Part shown: positions 12,515 through 23,629 of the stretch, piece by piece | Position numbering within the stretch: position 1 is the first letter of the stretch | Layout: every line of letters begins with the position of its first letter | Source of the DNA: Tragulus kanchil | Lineage: Eukaryota > Chordata > Mammalia > Artiodactyla > Tragulidae | NCBI GenBank assembly: GCA_022376925.1 | Contig: JAIOJX010000004.1 | Coordinates: 179,271,501 to 179,335,500, forward strand | Length of the DNA: 64,000 bases | Direction of reading: 5' to 3' | Translations under genes and position numbers: made by a program | Notes under the pieces: generated by a model | What the model was told of the DNA's origin: nothing | The model's input: the letters and a program-made list of their open reading frames with translations, nothing else | Databases searched by the model: none

Positions 12515-13527
12515 TCTTCTCGTTTGGGGGAGAGACGGGGACTGTCTTTATTTACATGGAGGAATGTGCCATCGTATTAAATGGAAACCTTGAGCTGTTT
12601 TCTTGTTGTATGAAAATCAAATACATATATCATGGTGACTATGAATCCTGAGAAGCCCATCAGGTGGACTTGCCCCTTCTGAAGCTGTTGCCTCTCAGCT
12701 CTAAATTCCCTTTTATATTCTGAGTCATGAGAGTGGAGCTGGGACTCCAAATCTCTTTGCACTTTGGCCAGCTGGTGCCACGTCAGCCTCTGCCAGTAGG
12801 GGACGCTAGAGGAGTAATAGGAATCCAGGGGAGGAAAACATGGCTGCCTCCTTTGCGTCTGATTCCTGTTTGATTCCCCAGAGACCCACCTGCAGTTCAT
12901 GCTGCAAAAGCAGCTGATTCCTGCTTGAGGTTTCTCCAACACTTGCAGAACCAGCCTGCTCACAGAGACACCAGCCCTAGCCAGCCTAGCCGCCTCCTCA
13001 CAAGTTGGGTTTCCAACCTCATGGAGCGCCTCCTCCCAGCTGAAGAACACCTGCATCAGCCTGTCAGGATCCCTTCACTGGAGGCCTGAAGTTCACCTTT
13101 ATGGGACCCCGCCCTAAGTCACTACATTTGAGTAATTCCAACATGGCCCTTTGTTTCCCCAACCCTAGGAGTGCATTCTGAAGTTGCTAGCTGAAAATCT
13201 TGGAATCTTTTGACCCTTTCAGTTTCCCAGTTAATGCCTTTATACCTGGTTAACAGTTCTTTCCATGAAATTCTCTCTGCTCAAATACCCAGTTGTTTTT
13301 TAAATTTCCTGAGTAGACCCTGAATGGTAGACTACTCACTCGATGTATCTAATGGTCACAGAATTATCTGTTTTTTACATCCTCTTGAGTAAATATTAGT
13401 AAGTTATATTTTCTAGGCATTTGTTCAATAGAAAATTTCAAATATATTGGTATAAGTTTGTTCATAATCGCCCACTATTATCTTATGGATATCTGCAACG
13501 TATGAAATTTTGTCCTCTTTTCTTCAT
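12515..13527. other. Unassigned intergenic sequence (repeated 13609-14626)
   Basis: A 159-codon reverse frame at 12577-13056 is open in both copies. The copies are duplicates of one sequence, so this is not conservation evidence. I recognise no domain. A CTCF-like motif lies at 12793. Confidence 0.45.
12793..12806 (+). promoter_or_regulatory. Near-consensus CTCF motif in the intergenic region
   Basis: CCAGTAGGGGACGC differs from the CTCF core at one position. It is repeated 1094 bp downstream at about 13887. A boundary between CBX6 and its 5' neighbour would be plausible, but this is a motif match only. Confidence 0.35.
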
Positions 13528-14784
13528 TCTGAAACCTCGAGGACGTTCTGGGATTTCGGAGATATTAACATTGGCTAGAGAGGGATACATGCCTGTGAGG
13601 ACGTCTCATCTTCTCGTTTGGGGGAGAGACGGGGACTGTCTTTATTTACATGGAGGAATGTGCCATCGTATTAAATGGAAACCTTGAGCTGTTTTCTTGT
13701 TGTATGAAAATCAAATACATATATCATGGTGACTATGAATCCTGAGAAGCCCATCAGGTGGACTTGCCCCTTCTGAAGCTGTTGCCTCTCAGCTCTAAAT
13801 TCCCTTTTATATTCTGAGTCATGAGAGTGGAGCTGGGACTCCAAATCTCTTTGCACTTTGGCCAGCTGGTGCCACGTCAGCCTCTGCCAGTAGGGGACGC
13901 TAGAGGAGTAATAGGAATCCAGGGGAGGAAAACATGGCTGCCTCCTTTGCGTCTGATTCCTGTTTGATTCCCCAGAGACCCACCTGCAGTTCATGCTGCA
14001 AAAGCAGCTGATTCCTGCTTGAGGTTTCTCCAACACTTGCAGAACCAGCCTGCTCACAGAGACACCAGCCCTAGCCAGCCTAGCCGCCTCCTCACAAGTT
14101 GGGTTTCCAACCTCATGGAGCGCCTCCTCCCAGCTGAAGAACACCTGCATCAGCCTGTCAGGATCCCTTCACTGGAGGCCTGAAGTTCACCTTTATGGGA
14201 CCCCGCCTCTAAGTCACTACATTTGAGTAATTCCAACATGGCCCTTTGTTTCCCCAACCCTAGGAGTGCATTCTGAAGTTGCTAGCTGAAAATCTTGGAA
14301 TCTTTTGACCCTTTCAGTTTCCCAGTTAATGCCTTTATACCTGGTTAACAGTTCTTTCCATGAAATTCTCTCTGCTCAAATACCCAGTTGTTTTTTAAAT
14401 TTCCTGAGTAGACCCTGAATGGTAGACTACTCACTCGATGTATCTAATGGTCACAGAATTATCTGTTTTTTACATCCTCTTGAGTAAATATTAGTAAGTT
14501 ATATTTTCTAGGCATTTGTTCAATAGAAAATTTCAAATATATTGGTATAAGTTTGTTCATAATCGCCCACTATTATCTTATGGATATCTGCAACGTATGA
14601 AATTTTGTCCTCTTTTCTTCATTCTGGATATTATCATATTATTTGTACCTTCCTGCTTCCTCTTGATCAGTCTTAGCAGAAGGTTACCAAGTTCATTAGT
14701 ATATTTTTTTCAAACATCTCAGCCCCTAGCCTGAGGCACGTGGGTTTTGGGGGTTTTTTTGTTTGTTTTTTGTTTTTTGTTTTT

Positions 14785-15048
14785 TTAGTTTTGGCCTCTT
14801 CTATTGTTTTCTTATTTATTTATTTTCATCCATCTTTATTCTTTGGCCTGTGTGGGTCTCCCACTGCAGTGGCCTCTCTCACTGCAGAGCACCAGCTCTG
14901 GACACATGCGCTCCAGAACACTGGCTCATAACTGGACACATCAGTCCAGCTGCTCCATGGCACGTGGGATCTTCCCGGGCCAGGGACCGAACCAGTGCCC
15001 CTTGCACTGAAGAGCGGACTCTTTACCCACTGGACCACCAGGGAAGCC
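14785..15048 (-). mobile_element. CHR-type tRNA-derived SINE
   Basis: Reverse-oriented element ending CACCAGGGAAGCCC at the right, with a T-rich left end that is its poly(A) tail. The body has GGCACGTGGGATCTTCCC and GACCACCAGGGAAG landmarks. Confidence 0.88.
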
Positions 15049-15265
15049 CTCATTAGTATTTTTTAAAGTTATTGTTCTCATTGTTTCTCTACTCTACTAT
15101 ATATTATCTCTTTCAATCCTTTATTTTTTTTCCTCCCCTGTTTTGGGAATTTTTTTTTTTAACTTCTTGAGATGGATGTGTAAATGATACATTTTTAGTC
15201 TTCCTTATTTTCTTTCGTGGGCTTTCCAGGTCCCCTTCATGAATCACAGCCTTGTGGTAGTGAAG

Positions 15266-15410
15266 GGGCTTGTGGTAACTCAGTGGTAAAAGAATCGGCC
15301 TGCCAGTGCAGGAAATGCCGGGGAATCCCTTAGAGTAGGAAATGGCAACCCATCCCAGAATTCTTGCCTGGAGAATCCCATGGACGAAAGAGCCTGGCTA
15401 TCACAACATA
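15266..15410 (+). mobile_element. Bov-tA/BovA-type SINE, short and diverged
   Basis: CTCAGTGGTAAAAGAATC, GGCCTGCCAGTGCAGGAAA, AGAATTCTTGCCTGGAGAA and CCATGGACGAAAGAGCCTGG are recognisable. The 3' end is lost. Confidence 0.8.
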
Positions 15411-15448
15411 TCACTAATGTTCCAAACCAATGAAAAATACACAAATTG

Positions 15449-15724
15449 GGGGCTTCCCTGGTGGTCCAGTGGATAAGGACACCACCTTGCAGTGCAAGGG
15501 GCGCCAGTTCGATCCCTGGCCTGGGAGGATCCCACGTGCCGCGGAGCGGCTGGACCAATGTGTCCAATTACCGAGCCGGAGTTCTGGAGCGCATGTGCCC
15601 AGAGCCGGTGCTCTGCGACAACAGAGGCCACTGTGATGGGAGGCCCACACAGGCCAAAGAACAAAGATGGATGAAAATGAATAAATGAAAGACCAATAGA
15701 AGTGGCCAAAAAAAAAAAAAATAG
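15449..15724 (+). mobile_element. CHR-type tRNA-derived SINE
   Basis: Nearly the same sequence as the element at 9129, with intact A- and B-box-like motifs and a poly(A) tail. A short CAAATTGG repeat on both sides is a likely target-site duplication. Confidence 0.88.
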
Positions 15725-15727
15725 GCA

Positions 15728-17100
15728 AATTGGGCTTCACCTAAATTTAAAACTTTTGTATTTCAAAGGACACGATCAAGAACCCACAGAACAGGATAAA
15801 ATATTGGCAAATCATGTATCTGAGGCTATTATCTCTCAGCTCTGAAACCATCGCTGTGTGCTTTGCTTGGTCCAGTATCAAGAATACGTAGAGTGCTTAC
15901 AACTCAACCACAGAAAGACAAACAGCACCATTTTTAAAATAAGCAAAGGACTTGAAAAATCCCTACATGGTCAATAAGCACATGAAAAATGCTCAACAGC
16001 ATTAGTCATTAGGGAAGTGCAAATCAAATCACAATAATCTATCATTTCACACCCACTGAGATGTCTATAATCAAAGGCAGACAGGAACAAGTGTTGGGGA
16101 GCACACAGAGAAACTGGAATTCTTGTACACTGTTGGTGGGCACGTAAAACGGTTCAGGCATTGTGGAAGATGGCTTCGCAGTTAGTCCTTAAAAAGTTAA
16201 ATGTAGAATTACCACTAAGTTAAATGTAGAATTGACCTGCAATTCTACTCCAAGGTATATACCCCACATAAATGAACATAGGTATGCAAACAAATCCATG
16301 TGCATTCATCTTCATAGCAAAAGATGGAAATAACCCCAACATCCATCAATTGATGAAAGAGTAAACAAATTGTAGTATGTACATGCAATGGTATATTATT
16401 TTGCCATAAAACAGAATGAAGTATTGATATGTGCTACAACATGGATGAACCTGAAAACGTTATCCTAAGAGACAAAAAGCCAGACACAAAAGGTCACATG
16501 TTGTGTGATTGCATTTGTATAAAATATTCAGAATGGGAAAATCCTTGGAAACAGAAAACAGATTAGTGGTTGCCAGGGGTTAGGGAGAGAGGAGAATGGG
16601 GAGGAACTGCTTAATGGTATGCAGTCTCCCTTTGACACGTGATGGAAATGTTTGGGAACTAGACACAGGTGGAGGTTGGGCTTCTGAGGTGGTGCTAGTG
16701 GTAAAGAACTCACCTGCCAGTGCAGGAGACGAGGGTTCACACTCTGGTTGGGAAGATCCCCTGGAGGAAGGCGTGGCAACCCACTCCATATTCTTGCCTG
16801 GAGAGTCCCATGGACAGAGGAGCCTGGTGGGCTACAGTCCAGGGGGTCGCAGAGTTGGACGCGACTGCGGCGACTTAGCAGGCACACAGAGGTGGGGACT
16901 GAACAACATCCAGTAAATACTAAACACCACTGAACTGCTCATTTTGAAGAGTTAGTTTTAAACGACTTGATTAATGAAATAGACAGAAGACCTGAATAGA
17001 CACTTATCCAAGATATCTTTTTACTCATATAGTGTTGCATTGCCAATTATATCTCAATAAAACTGGAAGAAAAAAATCCAAGTGAGAGAAAATAAATGGG
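15728..17100 (+). mobile_element. Old L1 fragment (ORF2 end and 3'UTR), broken by a SINE
   Basis: Forward L1 phrases occur in order: GAACCCACAGAACAGGA, TGTTGGGGAGCACACAGAG, TGGGCACGTAAAACGG, AACATGGATGAACC, and a final ATATCTCAATAAAACTGG end. Frames are broken. A Bov-tA SINE sits inside at 16678-16890. Most of it recurs at 17125-18270 by duplication. Confidence 0.8.
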
Positions 17101-18295
17101 GACTTTTATGTTATGTGAATTTATAAAAATCCCTACATGGTCAATAAGCACATGAAAAATGCTCAACAGCATTAGTCATTAGGGAAGTGCAAATCAAATC
17201 ACAATAATCTATCATTTCACACCCACTGAGATGTCTATAATCAAAGGCAGACAGGAACAAGTGTTGGGGAGCACACAGAGAAACTGGAATTCTTGTACAC
17301 TGTTGGTGGGCACGTAAAACGGTTCAGGCATTGTGGAAGATGGCTTCGCAGTTAGTCCTTAAAAAGTTAAATGTAGAATTACCACTAAGTTAAATGTAGA
17401 ATTGACCTGCAATTCTACTCCAAGGTATATACCCCACATAAATGAACATAGGTATGCAAACAAATCCATGTGCATTCATCTTCATAGCAAAAGATGGAAA
17501 TAACCCCAACATCCATCAATTGATGAAAGAGTAAACAAATTGTAGTATGTACATGCAATGGTATATTATTTTGCCATAAAACAGAATGAAGTATTGATAT
17601 GTGCTACAACATGGATGAACCTGAAAACGTTATCCTAAGAGACAAAAAGCCAGACACAAAAGGTCACATGTTGTGTGATTGCATTTGTATAAAATATTCA
17701 GAATGGGAAAATCCTTGGAAACAGAAAACAGATTAGTGGTTGCCAGGGGTTAGGGAGAGAGGAGAATGGGGAGGAACTGCTTAATGGTATGCAGTCTCCC
17801 TTTGACACGTGATGGAAATGTTTGGGAACTAGACACAGGTGGAGGTTGGGCTTCTGAGGTGGTGCTAGTGGTAAAGAACTCACCTGCCAGTGCAGGAGAC
17901 GAGGGTTCACACTCTGGTTGGGAAGATCCCCTGGAGGAAGGCGTGGCAACCCACTCCATATTCTTGCCTGGAGAGTCCCATGGACAGAGGAGCCTGGTGG
18001 GCTACAGTCCAGGGGGTCGCAGAGTTGGACGCGACTGCGGCGACTTAGCAGGCACACAGAGGTGGGGACTGAACAACATCCAGTAAATACTAAACACCAC
18101 TGAACTGCTCATTTTGAAGAGTTAGTTTTAAACGACTTGATTAATGAAATAGACAGAAGACCTGAATAGACACTTATCCAAGATATCTTTTTACTCATAT
18201 AGTGTTGCATTGCCAATTATATCTCAATAAAACTGGAAGAAAAAAATCCAAGTGAGAGAAAATAAATGGGGACTTTTATGTTATGTGAATTTATA
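15955..18295 (+). repeat. Tandem duplication 5 (offset 1170 bp)
   Basis: Positions 15955-17124 recur at 17125-18294. It copies an old L1 fragment with its nested SINE. The switch point is a short shared TATA/AAAAAT run. Confidence 0.95.
16678..16890 (+). mobile_element. Bov-tA/BovA-type SINE (copied at 17848-18060)
   Basis: GGGCTTCTGAGGTGG head, CACCTGCCAGTGCAGGAGA, CCCATGGACAGAGGAGCC and GTCGCAGAGTTGGACGCGAC end are all visible. It is inserted in the L1 3' end. Confidence 0.88.
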
Positions 18296-18596
18296 GCAAT
18301 AAAAAAGACAAGGGTTTGTCAAGTCTGATATAAAAACAAAATCCAAGTTGGAAAGTAACAGATGAGAAATATATTCTGGGAAAATACTCAAAGAAAACAG
18401 GTGTGCATATTTTAATATTCAGAGGAAAAAAATAAGAGACTTCAGGGCAAAAATAAACAGAATAACTAATGACAAAGTGAGCCAGTTTATCTTTGCTGCA
18501 AATGATACAATTTTTATCAGGAAGGTAGAAAAATTCTAACCTTCATTGCCAACATAGCTTCAAAATATATAAAGAAAACATGAACCAAACTATAAA

Positions 18597-18807
18597 TGTG
18601 TATGGTAGTCACTCAGTCATGTCTGACTCTTTGCGACCCCCTGGACTGTAGCCCACCACGTTCCTCTGTCCATGGGATTCTCCAGGCAAGAATACTGGAG
18701 TGGGTAGCCATTCCCTTCTTCAGGGAATCTTCTCAACCCAGGGATCAAGCCCAGAACTCCTGCATTGCAGGCGGATTCTTTACCATCTGAGCCACCAGAG
18801 AAGCTCA
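18597..18807 (-). mobile_element. Bov-tA/BovA-type SINE, reverse (copied at 19672-19882)
   Basis: The reverse landmarks CATGTCTGACTCTTTGCGAC, GGGATTCTCCAGGCAAG and TTTACCATCTGAGCCACCAG are present. Confidence 0.9.
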
Positions 18808-18959
18808 AAACTACAAATAGAAATTGAAACATCACTGTCAGAGTGAATCATTTTTACACACTCTTCTCCATCAATCATGCATTCATTCACTTAGCAAATA
18901 ACTTTTGAGTGCCTCCTGCATGCCAGCCACAATTCTCAGCAACCCCTGTTGTAGGAGAG

Positions 18960-19200
18960 AGTGATCAAGTCATCTGTAAACAGCAGCAGCTTTGTTTCTT
19001 GTGTCCCAGTGTTATGCTCTGTATTCATTTTTCCAGGCTCTACTGTACTTTAATGTTGAACAAAAATAGTGGAAGTAGGCATCTTTGCCTTGTTCCTGAT
19101 CTTAACAGTTTATCATTTACTACCATGTTCAGTTACATGGTTTTTAAAAAGATATCATGGATTAAGAGAATTTCTTTCTATTCCTAGTTTGCTTGACATT
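18960..19200 (-). mobile_element. L1 ORF2 fragment, reverse (copied at 20035-20275)
   Basis: The reverse strand has L1 ORF2-like phrases, for example around TAGGCATCTTTGCCTTGTTCC. It continues with the fragment at 20300-20530 and was broken by later insertions. Confidence 0.7.
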
Positions 19201-20299
19201 TTTTAAATTCATAAATGTAGACTGACTTATAGCAATAAAAAGACAAGGGTTATCCAAGATATCTTTTTACTCATATAGTGTTGCATTGCCAATTATATCT
19301 CAATAAAACTGGAAGAAAAAAATCCAAGTGAGAGAAAATAAATGGGGACTTTTATGTTATGTGAATTTATAGCAATAAAAAAGACAAGGGTTTGTCAAGT
19401 CTGATATAAAACAAAATCCAAGTTGGAAAGTAACAGATGAGAAATATATTCTGGGAAAATACTCAAAGAAAACAGGTGTGCATATTTTAATATTCAGAGG
19501 AAAAAAATAAGAGACTTCAGGGCAAAAATAAACAGAATAACTAATGACAAAGTGAGCCAGTTTATCTTTGCTGCAAATGATACAATTTTTATCAGGAAGG
19601 TAGAAAAATTCTAACCTTCATTGCCAACATAGCTTCAAAATATATAAAGAAAACATGAACCAAACTATAAATGTGTATGGTAGTCACTCAGTCATGTCTG
19701 ACTCTTTGCGACCCCCTGGACTGTAGCCCACCACGTTCCTCTGTCCATGGGATTCTCCAGGCAAGAATACTGGAGTGGGTAGCCATTCCCTTCTTCAGGG
19801 AATCTTCTCAACCCAGGGATCAAGCCCAGAACTCCTGCATTGCAGGCGGATTCTTTACCATCTGAGCCACCAGAGAAGCTCAAAACTACAAATAGAAATT
19901 GAAACATCACTGTCAGAGTGAATCATTTTTACACACTCTTCTCCATCAATCATGCATTCATTCACTTAGCAAATAACTTTTGAGTGCCTCCTGCATGCCA
20001 GCCACAATTCTCAGCAACCCCTGTTGTAGGAGAGAGTGATCAAGTCATCTGTAAACAGCAGCAGCTTTGTTTCTTGTGTCCCAGTGTTATGCTCTGTATT
20101 CATTTTTCCAGGCTCTACTGTACTTTAATGTTGAACAAAAATAGTGGAAGTAGGCATCTTTGCCTTGTTCCTGATCTTAACAGTTTATCATTTACTACCA
20201 TGTTCAGTTACATGGTTTTTAAAAAGATATCATGGATTAAGAGAATTTCTTTCTATTCCTAGTTTGCTTGAAATTTTTTAAATTCATAAATGGAGACTG

Positions 20300-20530
20300 A
20301 ATTTTATCAGACATATTTCCTGCATTTGTTGAGATGGTCATGTGGTTTTTCTCCATTTATCTGTTAATGTGATGAATCGCATCCTTGAATTTCTAACGCA
20401 TTCCTGGGACAAATCCAACTTGGTCATGATGCATTATCTTTCATATTATTGGATTCAATTTGCTGATATTTTGTTTATGAAAAAGATTGCCCTGTATTTC
20501 CCCTTCTCCATCTTCATAAAAAAATAAGCT
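20300..20530 (-). mobile_element. L1 ORF2 fragment, reverse
   Basis: The TTTTCTCCATTTATCTG, TTGAATTTCTAACGCATTCC and GGATTCAATTTGCTGATATT phrases are typical of reverse L1 ORF2. The element resumes at about 20860, after a SINE. Confidence 0.75.
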
Positions 20531-20532
20531 AG

Positions 20533-20850
20533 GGCTTCCCCTGGTGGTCCAGTGGGTAAGGACACCACCTTGCAGTGCAAGGGGCACCAGTTCGGTCCCT
20601 GGCCTGGGAAGATCCCACGTGCCGCGGAGCGGCTGGACCGATGTGTCCAATTACTGAGCCGGAGCTCTGGAGCGCATGCGCCCAGAGACGGCGCTCTGCA
20701 ACGACAGACGCCACCGCAATGGGAGGCCCACAGGAGCCAAAGAACAATGACGGATGAACATAGAGAAACGAAAGACCAATAGAAGTGGCCCGCCTGCTCC
20801 CCTCCCTCCCCAACCCGACCCCCGCCCAAAATAAATAATAAATAAAAAAT
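20533..20850 (+). mobile_element. CHR-type tRNA-derived SINE, long-tail subfamily
   Basis: It is inserted in L1 with AAAATAAGCTAG on both sides (20521-20532 and near 20846-20857). After AAGTGGCC it has a C-rich segment (CTCCCCAACCCGACCCCCGC) and an AATAAATAA tail, unlike the elements at 9129 and 15449. Confidence 0.88.
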
Positions 20851-20994
20851 AAGCTAGATTTTCTTTTTTTTTTTTCAGTTCTCTGGAAGAGTCTATGTTA
20901 GATTGAAATTATTAAGTCTTTAAATGTTTCGTTTAAATTCTTCTATTTTTTTTTTTTAAGTTCAGTCCTGATATTCTATTTTTTAAAAAGATTT

Positions 20995-21150
20995 ATTATT
21001 TATTGGCAGTACTGGGTCTTCACACAAGCTTTCTCTAGTTGTGGAGAGCAGGGGCTCCTCTCCGGTTACGGCGAGCCGGCTTCTCACTGCAGTGGCTTCC
21101 CCTGTGGTAGGGCACGGGCTCCTGGCTCATGGACTTCAGAAGAAGCAGCA
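20995..21150 (-). mobile_element. Diverged tRNA-derived SINE, reverse
   Basis: A T-rich start, GCAGTACTGGGTCTTCACAC and TTCTCTAGTTGTGGAGAGC are typical of an old CHR-like element in reverse. It is much degraded. Confidence 0.55.
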
Positions 21151-21556
21151 CTTGGGCTCAATATCTTGCACATTTCCTTCTTCATAATTCCTTTGAGTTT
21201 ATTCAGCTGTTCTCTTACTGACTTCTTGTGTTGAATATTTGGCTTATTGATTTTCAGCCTTTTTATCTCCCTCTCCCAGAGGCCTCCCATATGTCCTGAT
21301 GTGTGAAATTTTCCTTATCATTCATTTCTAAGCACATTCAAAATTTTGTTATGCTTTCTTTGTATCCATCAGTCACTTAAAGAGAGTTTTTATTTCTATA
21401 TTTTTTGTTACTAGCTTCTTCTTGAATTACATGGAAGTCAAAACGTGTTATTTGTTCAATCCGACTTTTTGACATTAACCACACATTCCTTTTTGATGAG
21501 CTGAACGGTGAGCAATTTGCATAAATGTTCCAGGTGTGCTTAAAAAGAATGTCCCA

Positions 21557-21854
21557 GGGCTTCCTGGTGGTCCAGTGGTAAGGACACTGCCTTGCACTGC
21601 AAGGCGCGGTTCGATCCCTGGCCTGGGAAGATCCCACGTGCGCGGAGCGCTGGACGATGTGTCCAATCACCGAGCGGAGCTCTGGGCGCATGCGCCCAGA
21701 GCCAGCGCTCTGACAGACGCCACGCGATGGGAGGCCCACAGGAGCCAAAGAACAAAGATGGATGAAAATAGAGAAATGAAAGACCAATAGAAGTGGCCCG
21801 CCTGCTCCCCACCCTCCCCAAACAGACCCCCCCCCCAAATAAATAAAAAAAAAA

Positions 21855-21886
<32 letters not shown>
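21557..21886 (+). mobile_element. CHR-type SINE with many single-base losses and a long poly(A)
   Basis: The long-tail subfamily is inserted with AAAGAATGTCCCA repeated at 21543-21555 and about 21887-21900. The body lacks many single bases found in its relatives, for example GCGGAGCGCTGGACGATG where others read GCGGAGCGGCTGGACCGATG. It ends in about 40 A's. Confidence 0.87.
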
Positions 21887-21892
<6 letters not shown>

Positions 21893-21900
21893 ATGTCCCA

Positions 21901-22540
21901 CCTCCGGTTACTTGTTGAAATAATCTAAAGAGTCCCATAAAGTGACACTTGTAATTCCATAATCCTCATTTTCTCTGTCGGCATAGATTTTGAGGGGTGG
22001 AGGGCTGCTTGCTCCATCCAAGGGAGGTATGTTCGACACAGAGTCAGGAGCGTTGGCAGGGAGGAGGAGAGAGGAGGCAGGAAGAGAAGGCAAAAAGACC
22101 AGCTGAACTCACATCACAAGGAACAATCAGACGAATCGAGAAGGTTGAACATTCTACAGGACAATACCTTAGTCCCCTTGATCCATGTTAGGGAAATAGG
22201 AACTGATCTAAATTTATAAAGATTTTGGATGTAAGCAGATTGGGCCCTGGGTTCTAATTTAGAAAGCCAGCTATAAAGGATATTTAGGGGATAATTGATC
22301 TGGGGCTCTGTAAAGCTTGACCCTCCTTGCCCAGGTCCAAGGGCATCCAAGTGTCCTGCCTTTCCAAATGGCCAGTGTTTTGATGGTGCCAGAGGAAGGC
22401 TGACATTATCATCAACCTGTCCCAGTGAGGATACAAGCTCCAGTTGCTATGATCAGAAAATATGGTCCCTAGCACCTGAGAGAGTGGAAAAGGACAGGCC
22501 CTGGAAAACGCTGTTTTGAATGGTTAACCAGTGGGTTGTA
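21901..22540. other. Unassigned intergenic sequence
   Basis: No gene or clear young repeat seen. A purine-rich patch lies at 22050-22100. Confidence 0.45.
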
Positions 22541-23160
22541 GAAACTGATTGAGCTTGCTGGGAAGGCTTCCTCTTAGGTCCTTGACTGGGGTGATGGTTT
22601 CACAGGTTTATGCATATGTCAAAACTCACTCATTGGGGCTTCCCTAGTGGTCCAGTGGGTAGAGACCCCGCCTTGCAGTGCAGGGGGTGCCGATTCGGTC
22701 CCTGGCCTGGGAAGATCCCATGTGCCGTGGAGCGGCTGGACTGATGTGTCCAATTATCGAGCCGGAGCTCTGGAGCGCATGCGCACAGAGCCGGTGCTCT
22801 GAGACAAGAGGCCACCGCGATGGGAGGCCCACGCAGGCCAAAGAACGAAGATGGATGAAAATGGATAGATAAAAGACCAATGGAGGTGGCCCGCCCGCTC
22901 CCCTCCCTCCCCAACCCGACCCCCGCCCAAAATAAATAAATAAATAAATCTTTAAAAAAAAAAAGTCAATAACATCTTAAAAAAAAAAACTTAAAAAAAA
23001 AAAAAGACCAATGGAAGTGGCCCGCCTGCTTCCCTCCCTCCCCACCCACCCCCCACCAATAATAAATAAATAAATAAATCTTTAAAAAAAAAACAAAACT
23101 CACTCATTGTAGACTTTAACTATGTAAGTTTATATAGGTCAATTATATCTCAATAAAGCT
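22540..23160 (+). mobile_element. L1 3' end split by a SINE (copied about 23696-24310)
   Basis: CTGGGGTGATGGTTTCACAG, TATGTCAAAACTCACTCATTG and TCAATTATATCTCAATAAAG are the usual terminal phrases of older L1 elements. A CHR-type SINE interrupts it at 22636. Confidence 0.75.
22636..23094 (+). mobile_element. CHR-type SINE with a duplicated tail module (copied 23792-24246)
   Basis: The insertion is bounded by AAAACTCACTCATTG at 22621-22635 and 23095-23109. After its first C-rich tail and A-run, a second GACCAATGGAAGTGGCC plus C-rich plus AATAAA tail follows. The insert is thus longer (459 bp) than its relatives. Confidence 0.88.
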
Positions 23161-23169
23161 GTTTCTTTT

Positions 23170-23305
23170 TGGTATTTATATATTTTAGCTATGCTGGGTC
23201 CTAGTTGCGGTGTATGGGATCTAGTTTTCTGACCAGGGATCAAACCCAGGCACCCTGCATTGAGGACGCTAAGTCTTACCCACTGGACCAACAAAGAAGT
23301 CCCAA
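23170..23305 (-). mobile_element. Old CHR-type SINE, reverse (copied 24322-24452)
   Basis: TGACCAGGGATCAAACCCAG, GCACCCTGCATTG and CTTACCCACTGGACCA are reverse tRNA-SINE landmarks with many changes. Confidence 0.75.
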
Positions 23306-23309
23306 AAGC

Positions 23310-23629
23310 TGTTTTTTAAAAAAATAAGTGAGTATTGTTTTAAACCACTGAGTTTGGGAGTGCTTTGTTTGATTTCAAAGGCTTATTGATACATCTCCAT
23401 TGTTTTATGTTTTGCTAAAACATTTCCTATCTCTTCAGAATGAGCAGAAAGGGCCGTTTCCTAAAACGTAAAACTCAGCTTATCAGGGTTAACAGAATAG
23501 CAAGACTGAAATCCCTTATGATTATACAGTGGAAGTGACAGATAGATTCAAAGGATTAAATCTGATAGAGTGCCTAGTTCTATGTTTTTCAGAAAGGCAC
23601 ATTATTTGTGTGGTCGCCTTAGAAAAAGG
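23310..23629. other. Unassigned sequence (mostly repeated 24455-24722)
   Basis: No gene seen. The last 54 bases (23576-23629) occur only in the first copy. Confidence 0.4.

Larger units (their letters stand above)
10209..12515 (+). repeat. Tandem duplication 3 (offset about 1148 bp)
   Basis: Positions from about 10240 recur from about 11395. The junction at 11370-11400 is scrambled: a short GAACTTGTGGCA piece is shared but the next 20-odd bases differ. Confidence 0.93.
12434..14626 (+). repeat. Tandem duplication 4 (offset 1094 bp)
   Basis: Positions 12434-13527 recur at 13528-14626. It chains with duplication 3, so the stretch beginning CTGAAACCTCGAGG near 11287 is present three times. Confidence 0.95.
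18175..20302 (+). repeat. Tandem duplication 6 (offset about 1075 bp)
   Basis: Positions 18175-19250 recur from 19251. The segment beginning TATCCAAGATATC is present three times because this chains with duplication 5. A 24-base patch at 19227-19250 is an extra copy of 18291-18315. Confidence 0.93.

Noticed and set aside
12577..13056. 159-codon reverse frame, intact in two copies
   Set aside because: The second copy is part of a 1094-bp tandem block, so it gives no independent evidence. No domain, start context or splice structure is recognisable.
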